Source: Cyathus striatus
Lineage: Eukaryota > Basidiomycota > Agaricomycetes > Agaricales > Nidulariaceae
DNA: 64,000 bases
Direction of reading: 5' to 3'
NCBI GenBank assembly: GCA_025738555.1
Contig: JAOVFP010000021.1
Location: 744,001-808,000 of the forward strand
Shown: piece after piece, positions 35,076 to 47,158 of the stretch
Layout of the letters: every line of letters begins with the position of its first letter
Numbering within the stretch: the stretch's first letter is position 1
The notes under the pieces: model-generated
What the model saw: the letters and a program-made list of their open reading frames with translations, nothing else
What the model was told of the DNA's origin: nothing
Databases searched by the model: none
Made by a program: the position numbers and the translations under genes

Positions 35076-37013
35076 TTAAATAGAAGAAATACTGTGCTTT
35101 GACTTTCGCACTTGGAGGTGTCGCGCAACTAGCTCAACAACGGAAGCCAATATGAGGCATACCTACAAATAATATTAGTTATTCGCTCTGAGAATCATGT
35201 TGTAGCAATATCCCACCGAGGCAAATGTGATCCCTTTCCACCAAACTAGTGAGGATCCGAGTACTGCTCCTGCAATGGGAGTCCCTACCAAGGCCGAAAG
35301 TCCAACGGGGGCCATTGCAAGCCCCAATGTTTTCCTCAAATCAGTGTTAGTGCTATTTTCAATGAATATTCTGTAAGCATAGCTTACCCCATATCTGCTT
35401 CCCTGGGGGCTAATGAAGCTACAACAGGAAGATACAATGCAATGCCTGAAATATGTTTAGAGATATCAAAGGACAACAATTTAAAAAACTCACTAGCTCC
35501 AAAGAAAAATCCGTCACTAGGAAGAACTAAGAAGGTTTATCCAGAAAGACGAAACGGAAACATACAAAATACAAAAAAGTGTTAGTCCAATAATACTTCC
35601 CGCTCCCATCAGTGCAAATCCAACGAGCCCTTTCGTAGACACCAGTTTAGAAATGATTGAGAAGAGTGATGAATATGATTATTTACCATTAAGCGCCGTA
35701 GAAAGGATGTACACATTTATTGCTCCGTATTTATCAGCAAAGTAATTTGGGATAGTTCTTCCAAAGATGGACGCAGCATTCAGGATAGCAAGAGAGTAAA
35801 ATCTCAGCTCCTCAGGAATATCGTGTTTCTTAGCAAATAGCTGTATGTAGAAAATGGGAAAGTATGCGCCTAGCTGCACTATAAATCCGGTCAAAAGGGT
35901 TAATAAGTATGGCCACTGCAGCAGCTGTTGGTCTTCCTTTTTGTTGCTTTTTGCAGCGCTGGATCGAGCGGAAGATGGAATGCTTAAAAGTACATTTCCG
36001 ATTAGTAAACATCCCGAGGCGACAGATGCCGACGCGCGGACACCCCATTGATAGCCGACGTTTGAGTGGATTAGTTGATTCAACATCACTTTCATAATCA
36101 TAAATGTCAGTATTCAGCCAGCGAAGTGCTTGCTTAGTACCTGAAAAAATAATCCCTCCTAAGGGACCTGCTGCAACAAGGATACCCTAGTAAAATAATC
36201 AGTTCTATTAGACACCAGACCTTGATGATGAAATATGATCTTGCCATTGCCAACGCCTTCTGTGATTTGAAGTGGTGAGAGACGAGAGTACAGGTTGGAA
36301 CGAAAACGAAACACAGTCCACAACCCATCCCCAATCCTTGCGATAGAAAGGGCTTACAGGATTGTATAATTAATTTAAGGATCTATACACTTAATGCAGA
36401 GCTTTACCTGATAAAATTGCCTTTCTTTCGAAAGAGATAGCATGAAGAAGCTGGACATTACAATCAAAGTAGTTTAGTTATTATAGCTGACAAGCTGCAC
36501 AATGTTTAACTTGCACCTGAATGCGAATAAGATTGATCCAAATATAATGGTAGGGCGACCATAACCAACATCATAGCTGTAATAAAGAGATAGAACCAAA
36601 AGATAATAGCTTATACGAGGCTACTCACAGCTTTCCGCCGATCAAGCCCAATCCAAGACCCAAAAAAAGTTCAACACTCCCAATCCAACTAACATCTGAT
36701 GCAGAGTGATTGTTTAGCCAAGAAGTCATATAAAATTCCTGGAATACCCCAAATGCTGAGATCTATAAATCGGTTGAAGTTAGCTGTATACGTAGAGGAC
36801 CTGAATTTCCCACCGCGCCGATAGTACACATTTGAAGCATAAAGGCGCCAGTCACTGGGAGTATTATCATCTTGTATCGATAATCTTCTATTCAGAGATC
36901 AACTTACAAGTCAGCCACGCTCTTAATACACCTAAAGGAAAAGTATCCGGCGTCTTATCATCTTCCACTACTAGCTCAAAACTTGAACTCCCCACTTTTT
37001 CCTTGTTTGCCAT
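35076..37013 (-). CDS. MFS monocarboxylate-permease-like transporter, copy 2
   Basis: This is a multi-exon major facilitator from ATG 37013 (MANKEKVGSSSFELVVED..DTFPLGVLRAWLTC) to stop 35076-35078 (..ISSI). It has the same order of blocks as copy 1: VTGAFMLQMC, SAFGVFQEFY, SWIGSVELFFGLGLGLIGGKL, GMGCGLCFVFVPTCTLVSHHF, WPYLLTLLTGFIVQLGAYFPIFYIQLFAKKH, FGRTIPNYFADKYGAINVY and a C-terminal LVARHLQVRKS. The start is better supported than in copy 1. It closes the PKS-reductase pair on the right, with its 3' end facing the reductase stop about 320 bp away. A role in exporting the product or importing an organic acid precursor is inference from position. Confidence 0.85.
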
Positions 37014-37669
37014 GAATGGCAGAGTAAGAGAGCTGCAGTACAGTTAAAACGTTAACTGGTACAATCGCAATGTGTTAGATCAGCCAAGTAAGTTTGAACT
37101 CCCAGGCGAAGGCGCAGTGCGGGGGGTTGGGCGCGAGAGGAATCCAAGCGGATCCACCGATAACGGGAATAGAGATGATATAATCACAATTCATTACGAG
37201 TCTACGTAGGAATACGTCAATATTTCTCACTAAGTATGGTATGTACAGATAAGAACCACTGCACGCATTCCGACTTACACTTGGAGGTGCAGTCCATTTG
37301 GAAGTTCCAAGAATGCAAAGCTGCGTTCAGCGTGAATTCCGTTGCACGTATCAATAGTACGAGTAATGTTTTTATCACATGTAACATAGTCTTAGGGCGC
37401 AGTGAAGAGTATATGTCACCGTTATCTTAAAGTGACTTCAGAGAGATAAAAACTTGATAAAAAGTACAAGAAATTCAACAGAGAATTTAAACTACTAGCT
37501 CCAGCAGCTGTATTAATGTATCGGTAGTTATATCCATATCTAAATACACGACTTTTCGATCGCCACCTCTAGGTTAAGTTCTGTCCGAAAAGCTTAGAAT
37601 TTATTCTTACAGAATTATAGCTATCAGCGGAAGAATTCATTGAAATGTGATATTACACGCAACTTACCA

Positions 37670-39058
37670 TTATACTATAAAAACCACAGTAGGCACTGCA
37701 GTGCAACGTTCTGTAGCTGCTCCTACGTGCACAAACCTCCGTACCACCTTATATGTCATATACGATCCTCGTCTATGCTGTCCAAGCAAGATGATCAGAG
37801 TAGTCGAGGGTGATGCTCCTAGGACAGTCCATTTCAGAGATTCCATTCTATTAACGTTCTCTCCGAAGAAATATTCGTCTGATGTCAAGAACCTGTTCCA
37901 TATATCAACGTTAAAATCATTCAGCGCGAGGGGAACTCGCAATCCTCGGCCAGTCAATGCAATAGTTGGGTCCAAAATGTTTGTATACTGTTCTGATCCT
38001 TCATAAGGTTCCATAAATTCTGTGCTATGTGAAAAGCACTCCGGGCCTGATGCTAGAAGAGTATTGTAAGCCGAAGGTTCACCGGTCCAGAGGAATAATG
38101 CTCTATCTTCGCATTGCTCCATAATTTCAACTTGAAGTCTATGAAATGCTGTTTTTCCTTCTCCGTATGCAATACGAAAACTTAAATCGAAGATTCCGAT
38201 AAGACAGTATGCCATATCTTCGATTCGAGTAGTGCGACGCTTCGATGCCCAACCAAGTCGTTTACGAATATCATATAGTCCAGGGCGGAAATTTAATAGT
38301 TCACTATGAGGAATACCGGTGATATGTGATATTCGTTCCCACAAAGGAACTCCAAGTTCATTGTCAGGAAGCCTCTCGTTTGGTTTATCCGTTAGCGCCT
38401 GCCAGTCGGCAGTATAAAATTTAATCGCCCTCGGTGCTAAAAGCTCTTGCAATGTCCATCCGCGAGTGAACCACGAATCCGTGTCCAGATTGGACTGATG
38501 ATAGCTCCCGGCAAGATGCACGATACATATTTTCGACCGGCGATACCAGCTAAACATGGATCGGATAGATTCCTCCAATTCTGCACTTCGCGTGCGATCA
38601 ATACATGCGGTATCCAACCACGCGAAATAACAGTCGTTTTGCAGTGCTACCTCGCAAAAATTTATAAGTTTTACTAGACCAGTGCAGCCAGGAACGTTCA
38701 TTCTCAATAGCTTCAGAAGGTCGAGTAGCGTAGCGGTTGATGCCTTCTCGTTACCCCTTCGGCTTAGTTCTGCAATAATACCGATAACTTCCGAACTATT
38801 GTGTTGGGAATCTGGATAGCCAGAGATAAATTCCTGAATCGCAGATTCGGTAAAAGCTGAGATCTTCATCATGTCCTGGAAGGTCAGTTCGTCCTTGGAC
38901 CACCTATGTGAAAGAACAGAAAATGCAGTATTGTCTTCGATCAGTTGTCCCACTTCTTCGTCCAGGTTTTCTGATGTTAATGTTGCAAGTCTACCCATAT
39001 TGGCATCAATGATCGGTTGAATTGCCTTTTGTATGTTCTTGATGTGAATGAGCTTCAT
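37670..39058 (-). CDS. HET-domain protein
   Basis: A single long frame of 462 residues carries a heterokaryon-incompatibility (HET) domain. Signature blocks are FSVLSHRWSKDELTFQDM near residue 48, LINFCEVALQNDCYFAWLDTACIDR, SIRSMFSWYRRSKICIVHLAG, WFTRGWTLQELLAPRAIKFY and the later MAYCLIGIFDLSFRIAYGEG. Such proteins trigger cell death on fusion of unlike hyphae; many in basidiomycetes are untested. An upstream splice acceptor (AAACAG, near 39126) would extend the frame with VDYIAAQSIQRLP, so a short 5' exon is likely and the listed ATG may be internal. It has no evident link to the metabolite cluster except position. Confidence 0.88.
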   Translation of the reverse strand: MKLIHIKNIQKAIQPIIDANMGRLATLTSENLDEEVGQLIEDNTAFSVLSHRWSKDELTFQDMMKISAFTESAIQEFISGYPDSQHNSSEVIGIIAELSRRGNEKASTATLLDLLKLLRMNVPGCTGLVKLINFCEVALQNDCYFAWLDTACIDRTRSAELEESIRSMFSWYRRSKICIVHLAGSYHQSNLDTDSWFTRGWTLQELLAPRAIKFYTADWQALTDKPNERLPDNELGVPLWERISHITGIPHSELLNFRPGLYDIRKRLGWASKRRTTRIEDMAYCLIGIFDLSFRIAYGEGKTAFHRLQVEIMEQCEDRALFLWTGEPSAYNTLLASGPECFSHSTEFMEPYEGSEQYTNILDPTIALTGRGLRVPLALNDFNVDIWNRFLTSDEYFFGENVNRMESLKWTVLGASPSTTLIILLGQHRRGSYMTYKVVRRFVHVGAATERCTAVPTVVFIV

Positions 39059-39724
39059 CTGTGGGAGCTGTATGAGATGTATTGGAAGTCGCTGGATGCT
39101 CTGGGCAGCAATGTAATCGACATCTGTTTAAAATAGATTAGTCATTTGTCATTTGGTCATGTCGGATCGGTGAAATCTAAGAAAGCACCTGCAGAGAGTC
39201 TTGCAGCATTCGGTACGTTAGTAGTTCACTAGACATGTTGAAGACTCACCTCCTTGTGTTCCTGTCCTGCACTACTTCGTTATTCAGGTGTCAGAGGAGA
39301 TGGGTGGTACATACTTCTTTATCATTCTAGCACCAGTATGAGTAAATAATAAGAAAGCAATAGAAAATTTAACGAACCCACTAAACATAGAATGATCAGT
39401 AGCCATTCACCGTGAAAGAACTTCTACTTACGAAATGCTGTGACTACGACGGCGTCAAAGTTCCTACAAGTTTCGACCGCAGAATACTGTGGTAGCTCAC
39501 CACAACTCCAATTTGCATTTCTTTCATCATTTCAACGTGATCTTGAACCGCCGCCCGAAATCTTTTGCGCTTCGTTTCGTGGTTTATGGCAGAAGTCAAC
39601 ACTGAAGCGATGAACAGTGATACGACTTTTGAGTCGGAGATTGAACTACATGACTCAGAGATTTTGAGCGCAATCTGAGCGCCGACTCTGACAGCTCTCT
39701 GACAGCGCCGCGTGCCGCCTGACC

Positions 39725-41209
39725 ATGCCGCCTGTCATAATGTTAAGCGCTAGGCACCATGTGGCAGCGGGCCCTCAAGGCCTCACGATCGTTGCCTATC
39801 GTTGCCCACCTGCACTCTACAAGCCCCCGCATCCAACTTCTGACCTTCAAACTCACGAAAGCTACCAGAGGACACCTATCCCCGAAAACATGAGCGCGAT
39901 GGCCTTTAAGCGTCCCTTAGATGGATCGACGTTTCGATTGGACACGTCCGGGGTAGCAGGTTTCTTCGGCACGCTTGGAGAAGAAGCAATTGCGGCGATG
40001 TCGACGGTACACATCTTCGAAGGGAGGAAATGGTTGGGCTGGTACAACTCCCCGGGGAGTTTCGTTGTTGCAAAGAAATATCAGCAGTTGGCATCTTCAC
40101 GAGCTTCAGGAAAGACAAGCGAACCCACGGATATTGATCCTGGCACGCTGTTTGGACCAACAGAAAATATTGCAGGTCCCCAGTTTGTCGCTTCGCAATC
40201 TGGCACTATCATCGAAAATACAGGGCAGATGGGTAGATTGTTTTTAGAGGAGTGCCAAAATATAAAAGACTCAAAAGTCGTTCAAGGCCGAAAGACCACG
40301 CCGGTGGCAGTGACAGTCGCGAATATCAGCAGCGCATGGAACCCCCAAGACAAAGAGCTAGTTGGCGCGACTGCGTCACCTAGACGACGTACCATCATTC
40401 TTGCCTGCATTCCGATATTTTCAAGTTTAGCAGCGTGTATTGCAAGTGGCGTTTATCAGGACTGGTATTGCTTTGCGATGATTCTACTAGGAATAATCTC
40501 CAGTGGAATATCATGCTTTACAATAGGTTGCGCGGATTTCGTGTTCAGTAGGCCAGTTCCCACACATGGATCTCCAGCCGGTGACGGAATCCTGTCATTC
40601 CAGAACGACATTATAATTGTCCTTGGAGATGAGGCAGCTGTGAACTCGATAACAAAAGGGAAATTTATTCTACGATTTGGGAGGGGATTTAGATATCACG
40701 CCATTAACATGGCTTCGCTCTTTCTTACAGCTCAATCGCTGTTACAACTTATTCTTATACCCCAAGGGTCGCTTTTCGGACAGATTATGTTCCTGTCATC
40801 TGTGCTAGTATCGTGGGGTTACAATTACTACCTCTCAAGCTCCGTGGATACGATGAATATCCAGCGGCAGATTCTGGTAAACAAGATTATCAAGATACAG
40901 AGTCCAGGTCTACAGCGATACATATTCGGTACCAGAACCTCCATGACTGTTTTTGTGATGCTCGTTCTGAATCCACGGGATCCTCGCAATTTCCTTGATA
41001 GCCTTCTACCGAACGATACAAAAGTATGGAGAGTATGGAAAGACTCAGTCGCTGATATGGCACAGAAAGGTATGTTCGACAACGAAAAGAGAAACCTTGG
41101 GGATGTCGAAGAACCTCGAGAGCTAAAGCTCCTAGACACATTGTATGGTGATGCTCAAACAGCATTTGACGAATATCAATATTATCTTGGTCGATTAGGA
41201 TTGGTATAG
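39725..41209 (+). CDS. membrane protein of unknown function
   Basis: An intronless frame of 494 residues; an internal Met at 39890 (MSAMAFKRP) could be the true start. The N-terminal half is soluble. Four hydrophobic stretches follow the basic RRRTIILACIPIFSSLAACIAS segment (residue about 219 on), including WYCFAMILLGIISSGISCFTIG and SLFGQIMFLSSVLVSWGYNYYLSS. A polar C-terminal region of about 100 residues ends RLGLV. I recall similar uncharacterised proteins in Agaricomycetes but no function. It is divergent from the HET gene, with the starts about 670 bp apart. Confidence 0.7.
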   Translation: MPPVIMLSARHHVAAGPQGLTIVAYRCPPALYKPPHPTSDLQTHESYQRTPIPENMSAMAFKRPLDGSTFRLDTSGVAGFFGTLGEEAIAAMSTVHIFEGRKWLGWYNSPGSFVVAKKYQQLASSRASGKTSEPTDIDPGTLFGPTENIAGPQFVASQSGTIIENTGQMGRLFLEECQNIKDSKVVQGRKTTPVAVTVANISSAWNPQDKELVGATASPRRRTIILACIPIFSSLAACIASGVYQDWYCFAMILLGIISSGISCFTIGCADFVFSRPVPTHGSPAGDGILSFQNDIIIVLGDEAAVNSITKGKFILRFGRGFRYHAINMASLFLTAQSLLQLILIPQGSLFGQIMFLSSVLVSWGYNYYLSSSVDTMNIQRQILVNKIIKIQSPGLQRYIFGTRTSMTVFVMLVLNPRDPRNFLDSLLPNDTKVWRVWKDSVADMAQKGMFDNEKRNLGDVEEPRELKLLDTLYGDAQTAFDEYQYYLGRLGLV

Positions 41210-41865
41210 GATATGCATCTCTGATCTCACGTACTCCATGGTTGACCACTTCATGGTATCGATAGCTACTTCTACCTATCTCTAGTGTGATGTGATCGTA
41301 CAGTTGACTCGCAGTGATATGTACTCAATATTGACTCAATAAGCACTACCCACCTATTTACGAAATAATAGAATTAGGGAATAGTAGGCGTCGAGATGTA
41401 TTTTTGCGGCTTTCATTGCGGTCTCACAAATGGGATGTCCATGGAATCATTCTAAGTAATCTACTATTCTGCAACGGTTGTCGGGACAACACAAGATCCG
41501 GTCCGGTACGCGCTGACTAACATTTGACTAGTACGCTCGCCTGAGCAGTATAAAAGGGGGTACTAAGTATTGGACACTACTTATTCTTTAATTCCGGTAG
41601 AGTTTTATGAGTGAGAATCAGTTACAAAATAAATTGAACAATGATTCAGGTCCCTTTCCACTGATCTTAAAGAACCGTTAAATAAATAAAGAATAGGGCC
41701 GGCAAGCGGCAGGGCCCACTACCTTCTCATTTAACTGACATTTACAATTAGTAAAGACATGGATGGGAATCTGTTACAGAGCACGATGAGAAACAGACAT
41801 TGTACGTGCCGAGAGGAAAGGAATGTACTGCAACTGCTAACACCACAAGGCTAGCACAAGCCCAT

Positions 41866-42195
41866 CAAGACCTTCTCGTGCTAGAAGACCAGCCTAGAGG
41901 CGTCAGATTATGCACAAGTCGTAATCATCCTCTCAGGACTCTCAATCCACCCCCTCCAACACTCAACAAACGCAGCCATCTCAACACCCATCTTCAACCT
42001 CCTCTCCCCCGGTATCTTCCTGTTCTTAACCAGCACCTCACGATTACCCTCACCCATCTCATCCTCATTGGGCCACCCATACCAGTAGTCGTCTGCCACG
42101 TCTCGGTAAGATGGCTTTTATCGGATTCGCCGTTTGCAATTGCATTACTAACCACTCGCTTCTCTAGGCTGGTCTTCTAGCACGAGAAGGTCTTG
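41866..42195. repeat. perfect 34-bp inverted repeat around 262-bp loop
   Basis: The arm at 41866-41899 (CAAGACCTTCTCGTGCTAGA..) is identical in reverse complement to 42162-42195, 34 of 34 positions. The loop contains a minus-strand frame of 63 codons (41908-42099) with the coding-like segment DDYWYGWPNEDEMG. Perfect arms point to a recent event such as an inverted duplication or a miniature foldback. No target-site duplication is evident. Confidence 0.7.
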
Positions 42196-43402
42196 TCTGT
42201 TCAGCTTCAGGTACGGTTGTCACAGCGCTACTAGATTCCTCCGCGGCTCCTTCGTCTTCGACCTTGTTGAGACACTGTGTAAACTACTTTCTCCATCCTA
42301 GCCTCCTTGATAAGGAGTCCCTTTATGCCTTCATCGAATGGGAAGGTGATTCTACACTTGCTTTGTCTGATGCACATCGCAGAGTGGGCCGAAGGCTGTT
42401 ATTGGGCTAAAGGGTGCTACAGAACTGTCATACCGACACGTTAGGCGAATGACCAGGTAGATGAATGAAGAAAGAATATACCAGTTGATAAGCTTATACT
42501 CAGCAATCCCCTCCCCAATATCCGTCATATTGAACCTCTGCAACGTTATTCTCCCCCATACCGCCGAGGTTGTATGGATGTAGAAAATAGCATATGGTCT
42601 GCATATGAGTAAGAGCAATGGGCGAGCGAGAGTGTAATACCACTACTGCTTGAGGTTCGTGCTTCGATGTCAGGTTATTCGAAATGCTTGCGGTAGGTGC
42701 TTTGCCTGATTGTGGTCGGCGACGAGATCCAATGCTGCTTCAGGTGGACTCTGTTACAAAAACTTTCTTTGGACGAGGCTTGAGTAAGAGCTCGTGGAAA
42801 CTGGAGGTGGATGGAGGAGCAGAAGAAATAGAATGATGTTGGCAGTTAATGTTGACTGTCTGACGTATTTGTAATGATTGGGCGCTAGGGCGAGAAGAGC
42901 CGGTATCAGTGAAGATGAATACCGACGGAATACGGGAGGGTTATCGATGACTGGGGATGATAAAAGGAGGATCTGAGATGAGTGAAATTCGTCAGCTGTT
43001 ACAGACCGTCACGGACTCCAGCCAATCAGACTCAGATCCCGTTCAAGCTCCCGAAATCGCCTTATAGGGAAATCGAGACCACCCTATAACCCAACTACCT
43101 TAAAAGTAGTGGGAATGTCTTACCTGGTCTTCAGTCACTGTCGTGTGCCAAACTAACTTGTTTTGCGTCAGACACCCGTTAAAATTGAGTTTCCACACAG
43201 TCTGGCTAAGGTACTTAAGAAATCGCATGTCCAACCTATGCAGTTCAACATGTCATCAAGATGATTTCCAAGAAACCAATCTTTCAGCACTCGGACTCGC
43301 TCAAATTCAGTGCTGACGTTCGAAAAGGTTTCTTAATTAGGAGTATATTTATTGGTGATTTTGCTCCACCTCTTACAAACTCTCCACTAGCGACAAAAAT
43401 AT
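42196..43402. other. intergenic with gene scraps
   Basis: No complete gene is seen here. Around 42270-42410 on the plus strand a short frame reads HCVNYFLHPSLLDKESLYAFIEWEGD, which looks like a fragment of a once-coding sequence but cannot be assigned. The stretch from 41210 to 41865 is likewise without a recognisable gene. Confidence 0.4.
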
Positions 43403-44416
43403 ATGCTCAACAATCATGTAGCGCAACCACTCTTTTCGACTCAATGGTTCACATTTGATAATCCCCAGGAAAATTTGGGGTCTCCTTTCAAAGTTGCAGA
43501 AAACCGACACAAGCATGCTTGGTGTCAGGAGGAAGGCTTAACTCTTTTATTTGCTCATGCAAACGGAGGTCGTAAGTTGCATTCGAGCCTAATTGAAAAC
43601 TTATGTACATAACGGTATAAGATAAGGAACAGTGGGAGCCTGTTTTTTGCGAACTGTTCTCTCTTCAAAATAAACATCTACATTCCAACTCTAATATCAT
43701 TCGAGAAGTGTGGGCACTGGATACTCCAACATACGGAGATTCGGCTTTGCTGAATGCCCGCTCGCACGCAGAACGAATGGGAAACACGTGTAGGACCTAA
43801 GCTCCAGTTACACTACACTAAATGACTCTTATTGTAATCGTTTCACAGCGACATCAGAATTCGGAATAGCTACTGCATCCTTAATAAAATCACACCATTT
43901 CAAGGCCATTCATTGGGAGCAACTGCTTGATCTTTGATATTCCAACGTTTAATTTTTAACGCTAAATTCTTTAGCGTGTATTCAACGAAACTATTTATGC
44001 CCCACTAGCCACCTTACGCTGCAATCCTCCTTGTCGAAGCAGTTTATCCGATAAAGAGTTATTCAATAACGACATTATAATGGGTCTCCTTGAGCGTTCA
44101 GTTTCTCGTGAACGGAAGTCCTGGGGCAGCCAGGAAGAGGCTTATGCGTGGTTGAGTAGACGTAAGCCGTGGTCTCGGTGGGATAAACGGATGCTAAATA
44201 TATACGTGGTAAGCATTGAAACTAAGACATACGCAAGCTTTTAGTTAAGAAATCATAGGAGTATGGTCTAAGAGAAGAGAACATTAACGATAAAAATACA
44301 ATTGTCAAACGAAATGCAGAAAAGAACAAGAAATGAGTATATATCGTGATATTGAGCCTATGGTAGTTGCCACAGATCAAGTGGCTTTCATTTGCTCGGA
44401 TGGGGTTCTGTTACAC
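43403..44416 (+). pseudogene. broken second copy of the cluster hydrolase
   Basis: This tracks the hydrolase at 15174-16552 exon by exon: FTFDNPQENLGSPFKVAENR, LLFAHANGG, EQWEPVFCELFSLQNKH, REVWALDTPTYGDSALLNARSHAERM, EFGIATASLIKSHHF. A net 22-bp deletion near 43900 relative to copy 1 shifts the frame just before the nucleophile elbow, so GHSLGATA survives only out of frame. In the next exon an in-frame TAG replaces a codon after TKLFMPH. Homology stops near 44416, so the C-terminal His exon is missing. It cannot make an active hydrolase. Confidence 0.88.
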
Positions 44417-45171
44417 AATGGTGTTGAACCATGCGAGAGATGGATGCAATAGGAGTTGCGGCGGCGGCCATGCCATGGAGGCTCGAGGACCAACTGCGGA
44501 CTACTGGATGCCGGTTATGTCGAAAAGCCACAGCAGGGCATAATACAATGCTCAATCTCGTAAGTTAGTGGTAGTATGTAGACTCCCGAGCGAGTCTCGA
44601 CCTGCACAGTGTAAGCTCACGATTCACGCTGTAATTTCAATAGACTCCTAAGTACATACACCCATGTATGTATTGAACGTGAGCGCTTAGCATGACCAAT
44701 CGGGTCAGGTCCAGACAAGGTCCAGACGTTTACGCCATATCCCTGGATGCTCCTAGATGTGTGTCATTGTGTACAACTTCAAAAAACCGTTCCCAGATCG
44801 GGGTAAGTTCTTAGGTCTCCGGGGCTATTGGTAAGCATAATGGATAGCTTCACTACCTGCATCGAAGCCTACCTAGTAGAAACTATATAGTGTATATCTC
44901 ATTGGATTTCGCAAGAATTTGAAAACATTTTATTGAATCGCTAAAGGCACACTTGTAAGTAACCAACTTGTATATAAGTAATCTTTAATGTGTATATTAT
45001 TAGGTGTGAAATTTCAGGGTTGTCAGACTCCCAGCCCCTAGGTCGGCGGCGCCACACTAGGCAGATGCCATGTTCAAATTCATTATAAAATCTCACGCTT
45101 CCTATTTTCCAATATCTACTCTTTGACTACGTTCCTCTTTGGTTCCTCCTACTCGCTACGCGTCCGCGACA

Positions 45172-47158
45172 TGGCTCAGTTATCTTTTCCGCCCACCTCT
45201 TTGACGTCATCTGGATTCGATGATCTCGGAAGTACCGGCTTCTCGGTGCACTGCGAACATACTAGAGTTCCTATGTCATTCAATGGGTTATATGGCTCGC
45301 AGCTAATTGCATCCAAGATAAATGATATGTGCTGTCTCTTTCTCTCATCTGTAATACGATGTAGTCTTACATCTTTATATAAAGTGTTTATGGAATTACG
45401 ATGGTAATTTTTTTTTTCTGGGTAGATAACAGAATGCTTCTTAACCCAGTTATCTGATGATTTAGGTAATGGTTTCACAATACTTTAGGTTCCATTCAGC
45501 TGGTGATTCGAGACTAGTTAAAGGAACAGTCATCCTTCTCACGTATGCATCTGTATAAACTGAAGTTTACCTGGTTTCTAATGTTTTTATGAATATCGGC
45601 AACCCTGCAGGCAGTCTTTGTTAATGCTCAAACATACGACTACTTCGTGCTGAAGTTTTCAAGAGCAGATCTCTTCATTCTAGTTACATAGTATGCACCC
45701 TCGCTGTATTCAGCGAAATTGCTGCTTATCACGATTTTCTTTCCAGCTCTGCCATTGTGAGCTGTACATGCGTGATTTTCAATGATTACAACCAACACTT
45801 CCTATTCATTGGCAGGGGAAATATGTTACTATAGTAAGCAAGAACCTAAATTTGGTATATTAATTCATTAATTCTGTTTAGTACTTCACCGCATTTGTCG
45901 CCCAAATGTGAGTTGTCGGTATTTACCTATTGGTGACGTCGTGAGGTTAAAAATTCAACTTTGAACTAGGTTTTATGCTACACGCATCTATTCAAGTAAG
46001 TTGATCATATGATCTACCACCACTGGCAATCGGAGAGGGGAGAACACTGGTTTTGACTGACATTAGTAACAAGGTATATGCCGATGAGGTTAAGGTTGCT
46101 AACGGTTCCAGTGGTAGTACTTGCTTTGTTGCAAATAGGTAGGTTTCTGAGTGATGCATCATACTTAGTTCATGTCTATATGTTGTGATTGAATTCATCG
46201 TGACAGTGGCAGGCTTTAGTGAGTTATAAACACTGTACCTGTTTAAATATCAGCTCACTAACTTTCTCATTGGTATAGCTGTAGTAATATTCATGTACGT
46301 AATTCATGATTTTCGTGCTCTTTATCTGAGCTAAACCCTACAGGATGAAAGCGAAGTCATATTCTAATTTTAGACTGTTTCCTTCGCGTATCGTATGCAT
46401 TACTCTTATTAAATTCATGGGTTGGTTAAAATTCTCTCCATCAGTTTATCGTCATTCAAGGAGTCGCAGCGGCAGCATGTGACATATCGATCACTCTTTT
46501 GTTTTCTCTCATCGTTAAAACAAATCGATCTGGAATGCGAAGGTACCGTTGCGTTGCATATGTTGCTTGTATTAAATTAATATTATGTCTCAATAGCCGA
46601 ACCCATAACCTTTTGAACAAGTTGATTGTTTATGCTGTGAATCGAGCTGCCGTAACAAGGTGTGACCCTAACAACGAACTGTTATAACAGCTTTATTTAA
46701 TGCGAGTATGTAGTGTCTGTTCTCTCCTTGGAGTATCTATGGTATGATGACATTCATAAGATGCAACATGAAGTCTAAGTATATTAACCTGCAAATAGTT
46801 CTGGTATATTAGCGGAGCATACTATTAGTAAGTCTTTGGCAGACTCCCGACTTTAAGCTTTGAAATAATGTATTCCACTAGTATGATACCATTGGTTGCT
46901 AATACACATAGTGAGTCTTAAATTTTAAACAAATAGAATGAATTTCACAAGCAAGAATCCGGAAGTCTATGTTATTTCTGTAATAAGTGTGTATGTTGTC
47001 TTCCGTTTACTAATTACATCTCCCTACTTAATGGTAATATTTTTTGTAGTCTATCAACAAGAGGTGCTTTACGAGAAGAAGATTACTCGATTCATCTCTC
47101 AGATATATATATACCATCCGACAGCATGGACAACCGTGTGAGTGCTACTTCGTTGTAA
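45172..47158 (+). CDS. DUF6534-like membrane protein, copy A
   Basis: This is a multi-exon gene of the basidiomycete DUF6534-type membrane family (multi-helix, function unknown). Exons seen in order are QYFRFHSAGDSRLVKGTV, TYDYFVLKFSRADLF, YFTAFVAQM, FYATRIY, TRYMPMRLRLLTVPVVVLALLQIG, GVAAAACDISITLLFSLIVKTNRSGMRR, RTHNLLNKLIVYAVNRAAVTR and a C-terminal RGALREEDYSIHLSDIYIP. The first exon is uncertain: the frame from 45172 (MAQLSFPPTS) does not resemble copy B's start, so the N-terminus may be lost or altered. Exon ends are approximate. It may be a decaying copy. Confidence 0.6.

Noticed and set aside
41800..42180. 126-codon plus-strand frame
   Set aside because: It overlaps the inverted repeat and the opposite-strand coding-like fragment, and its Pro/Thr/Leu-rich content reads as antisense of that fragment.
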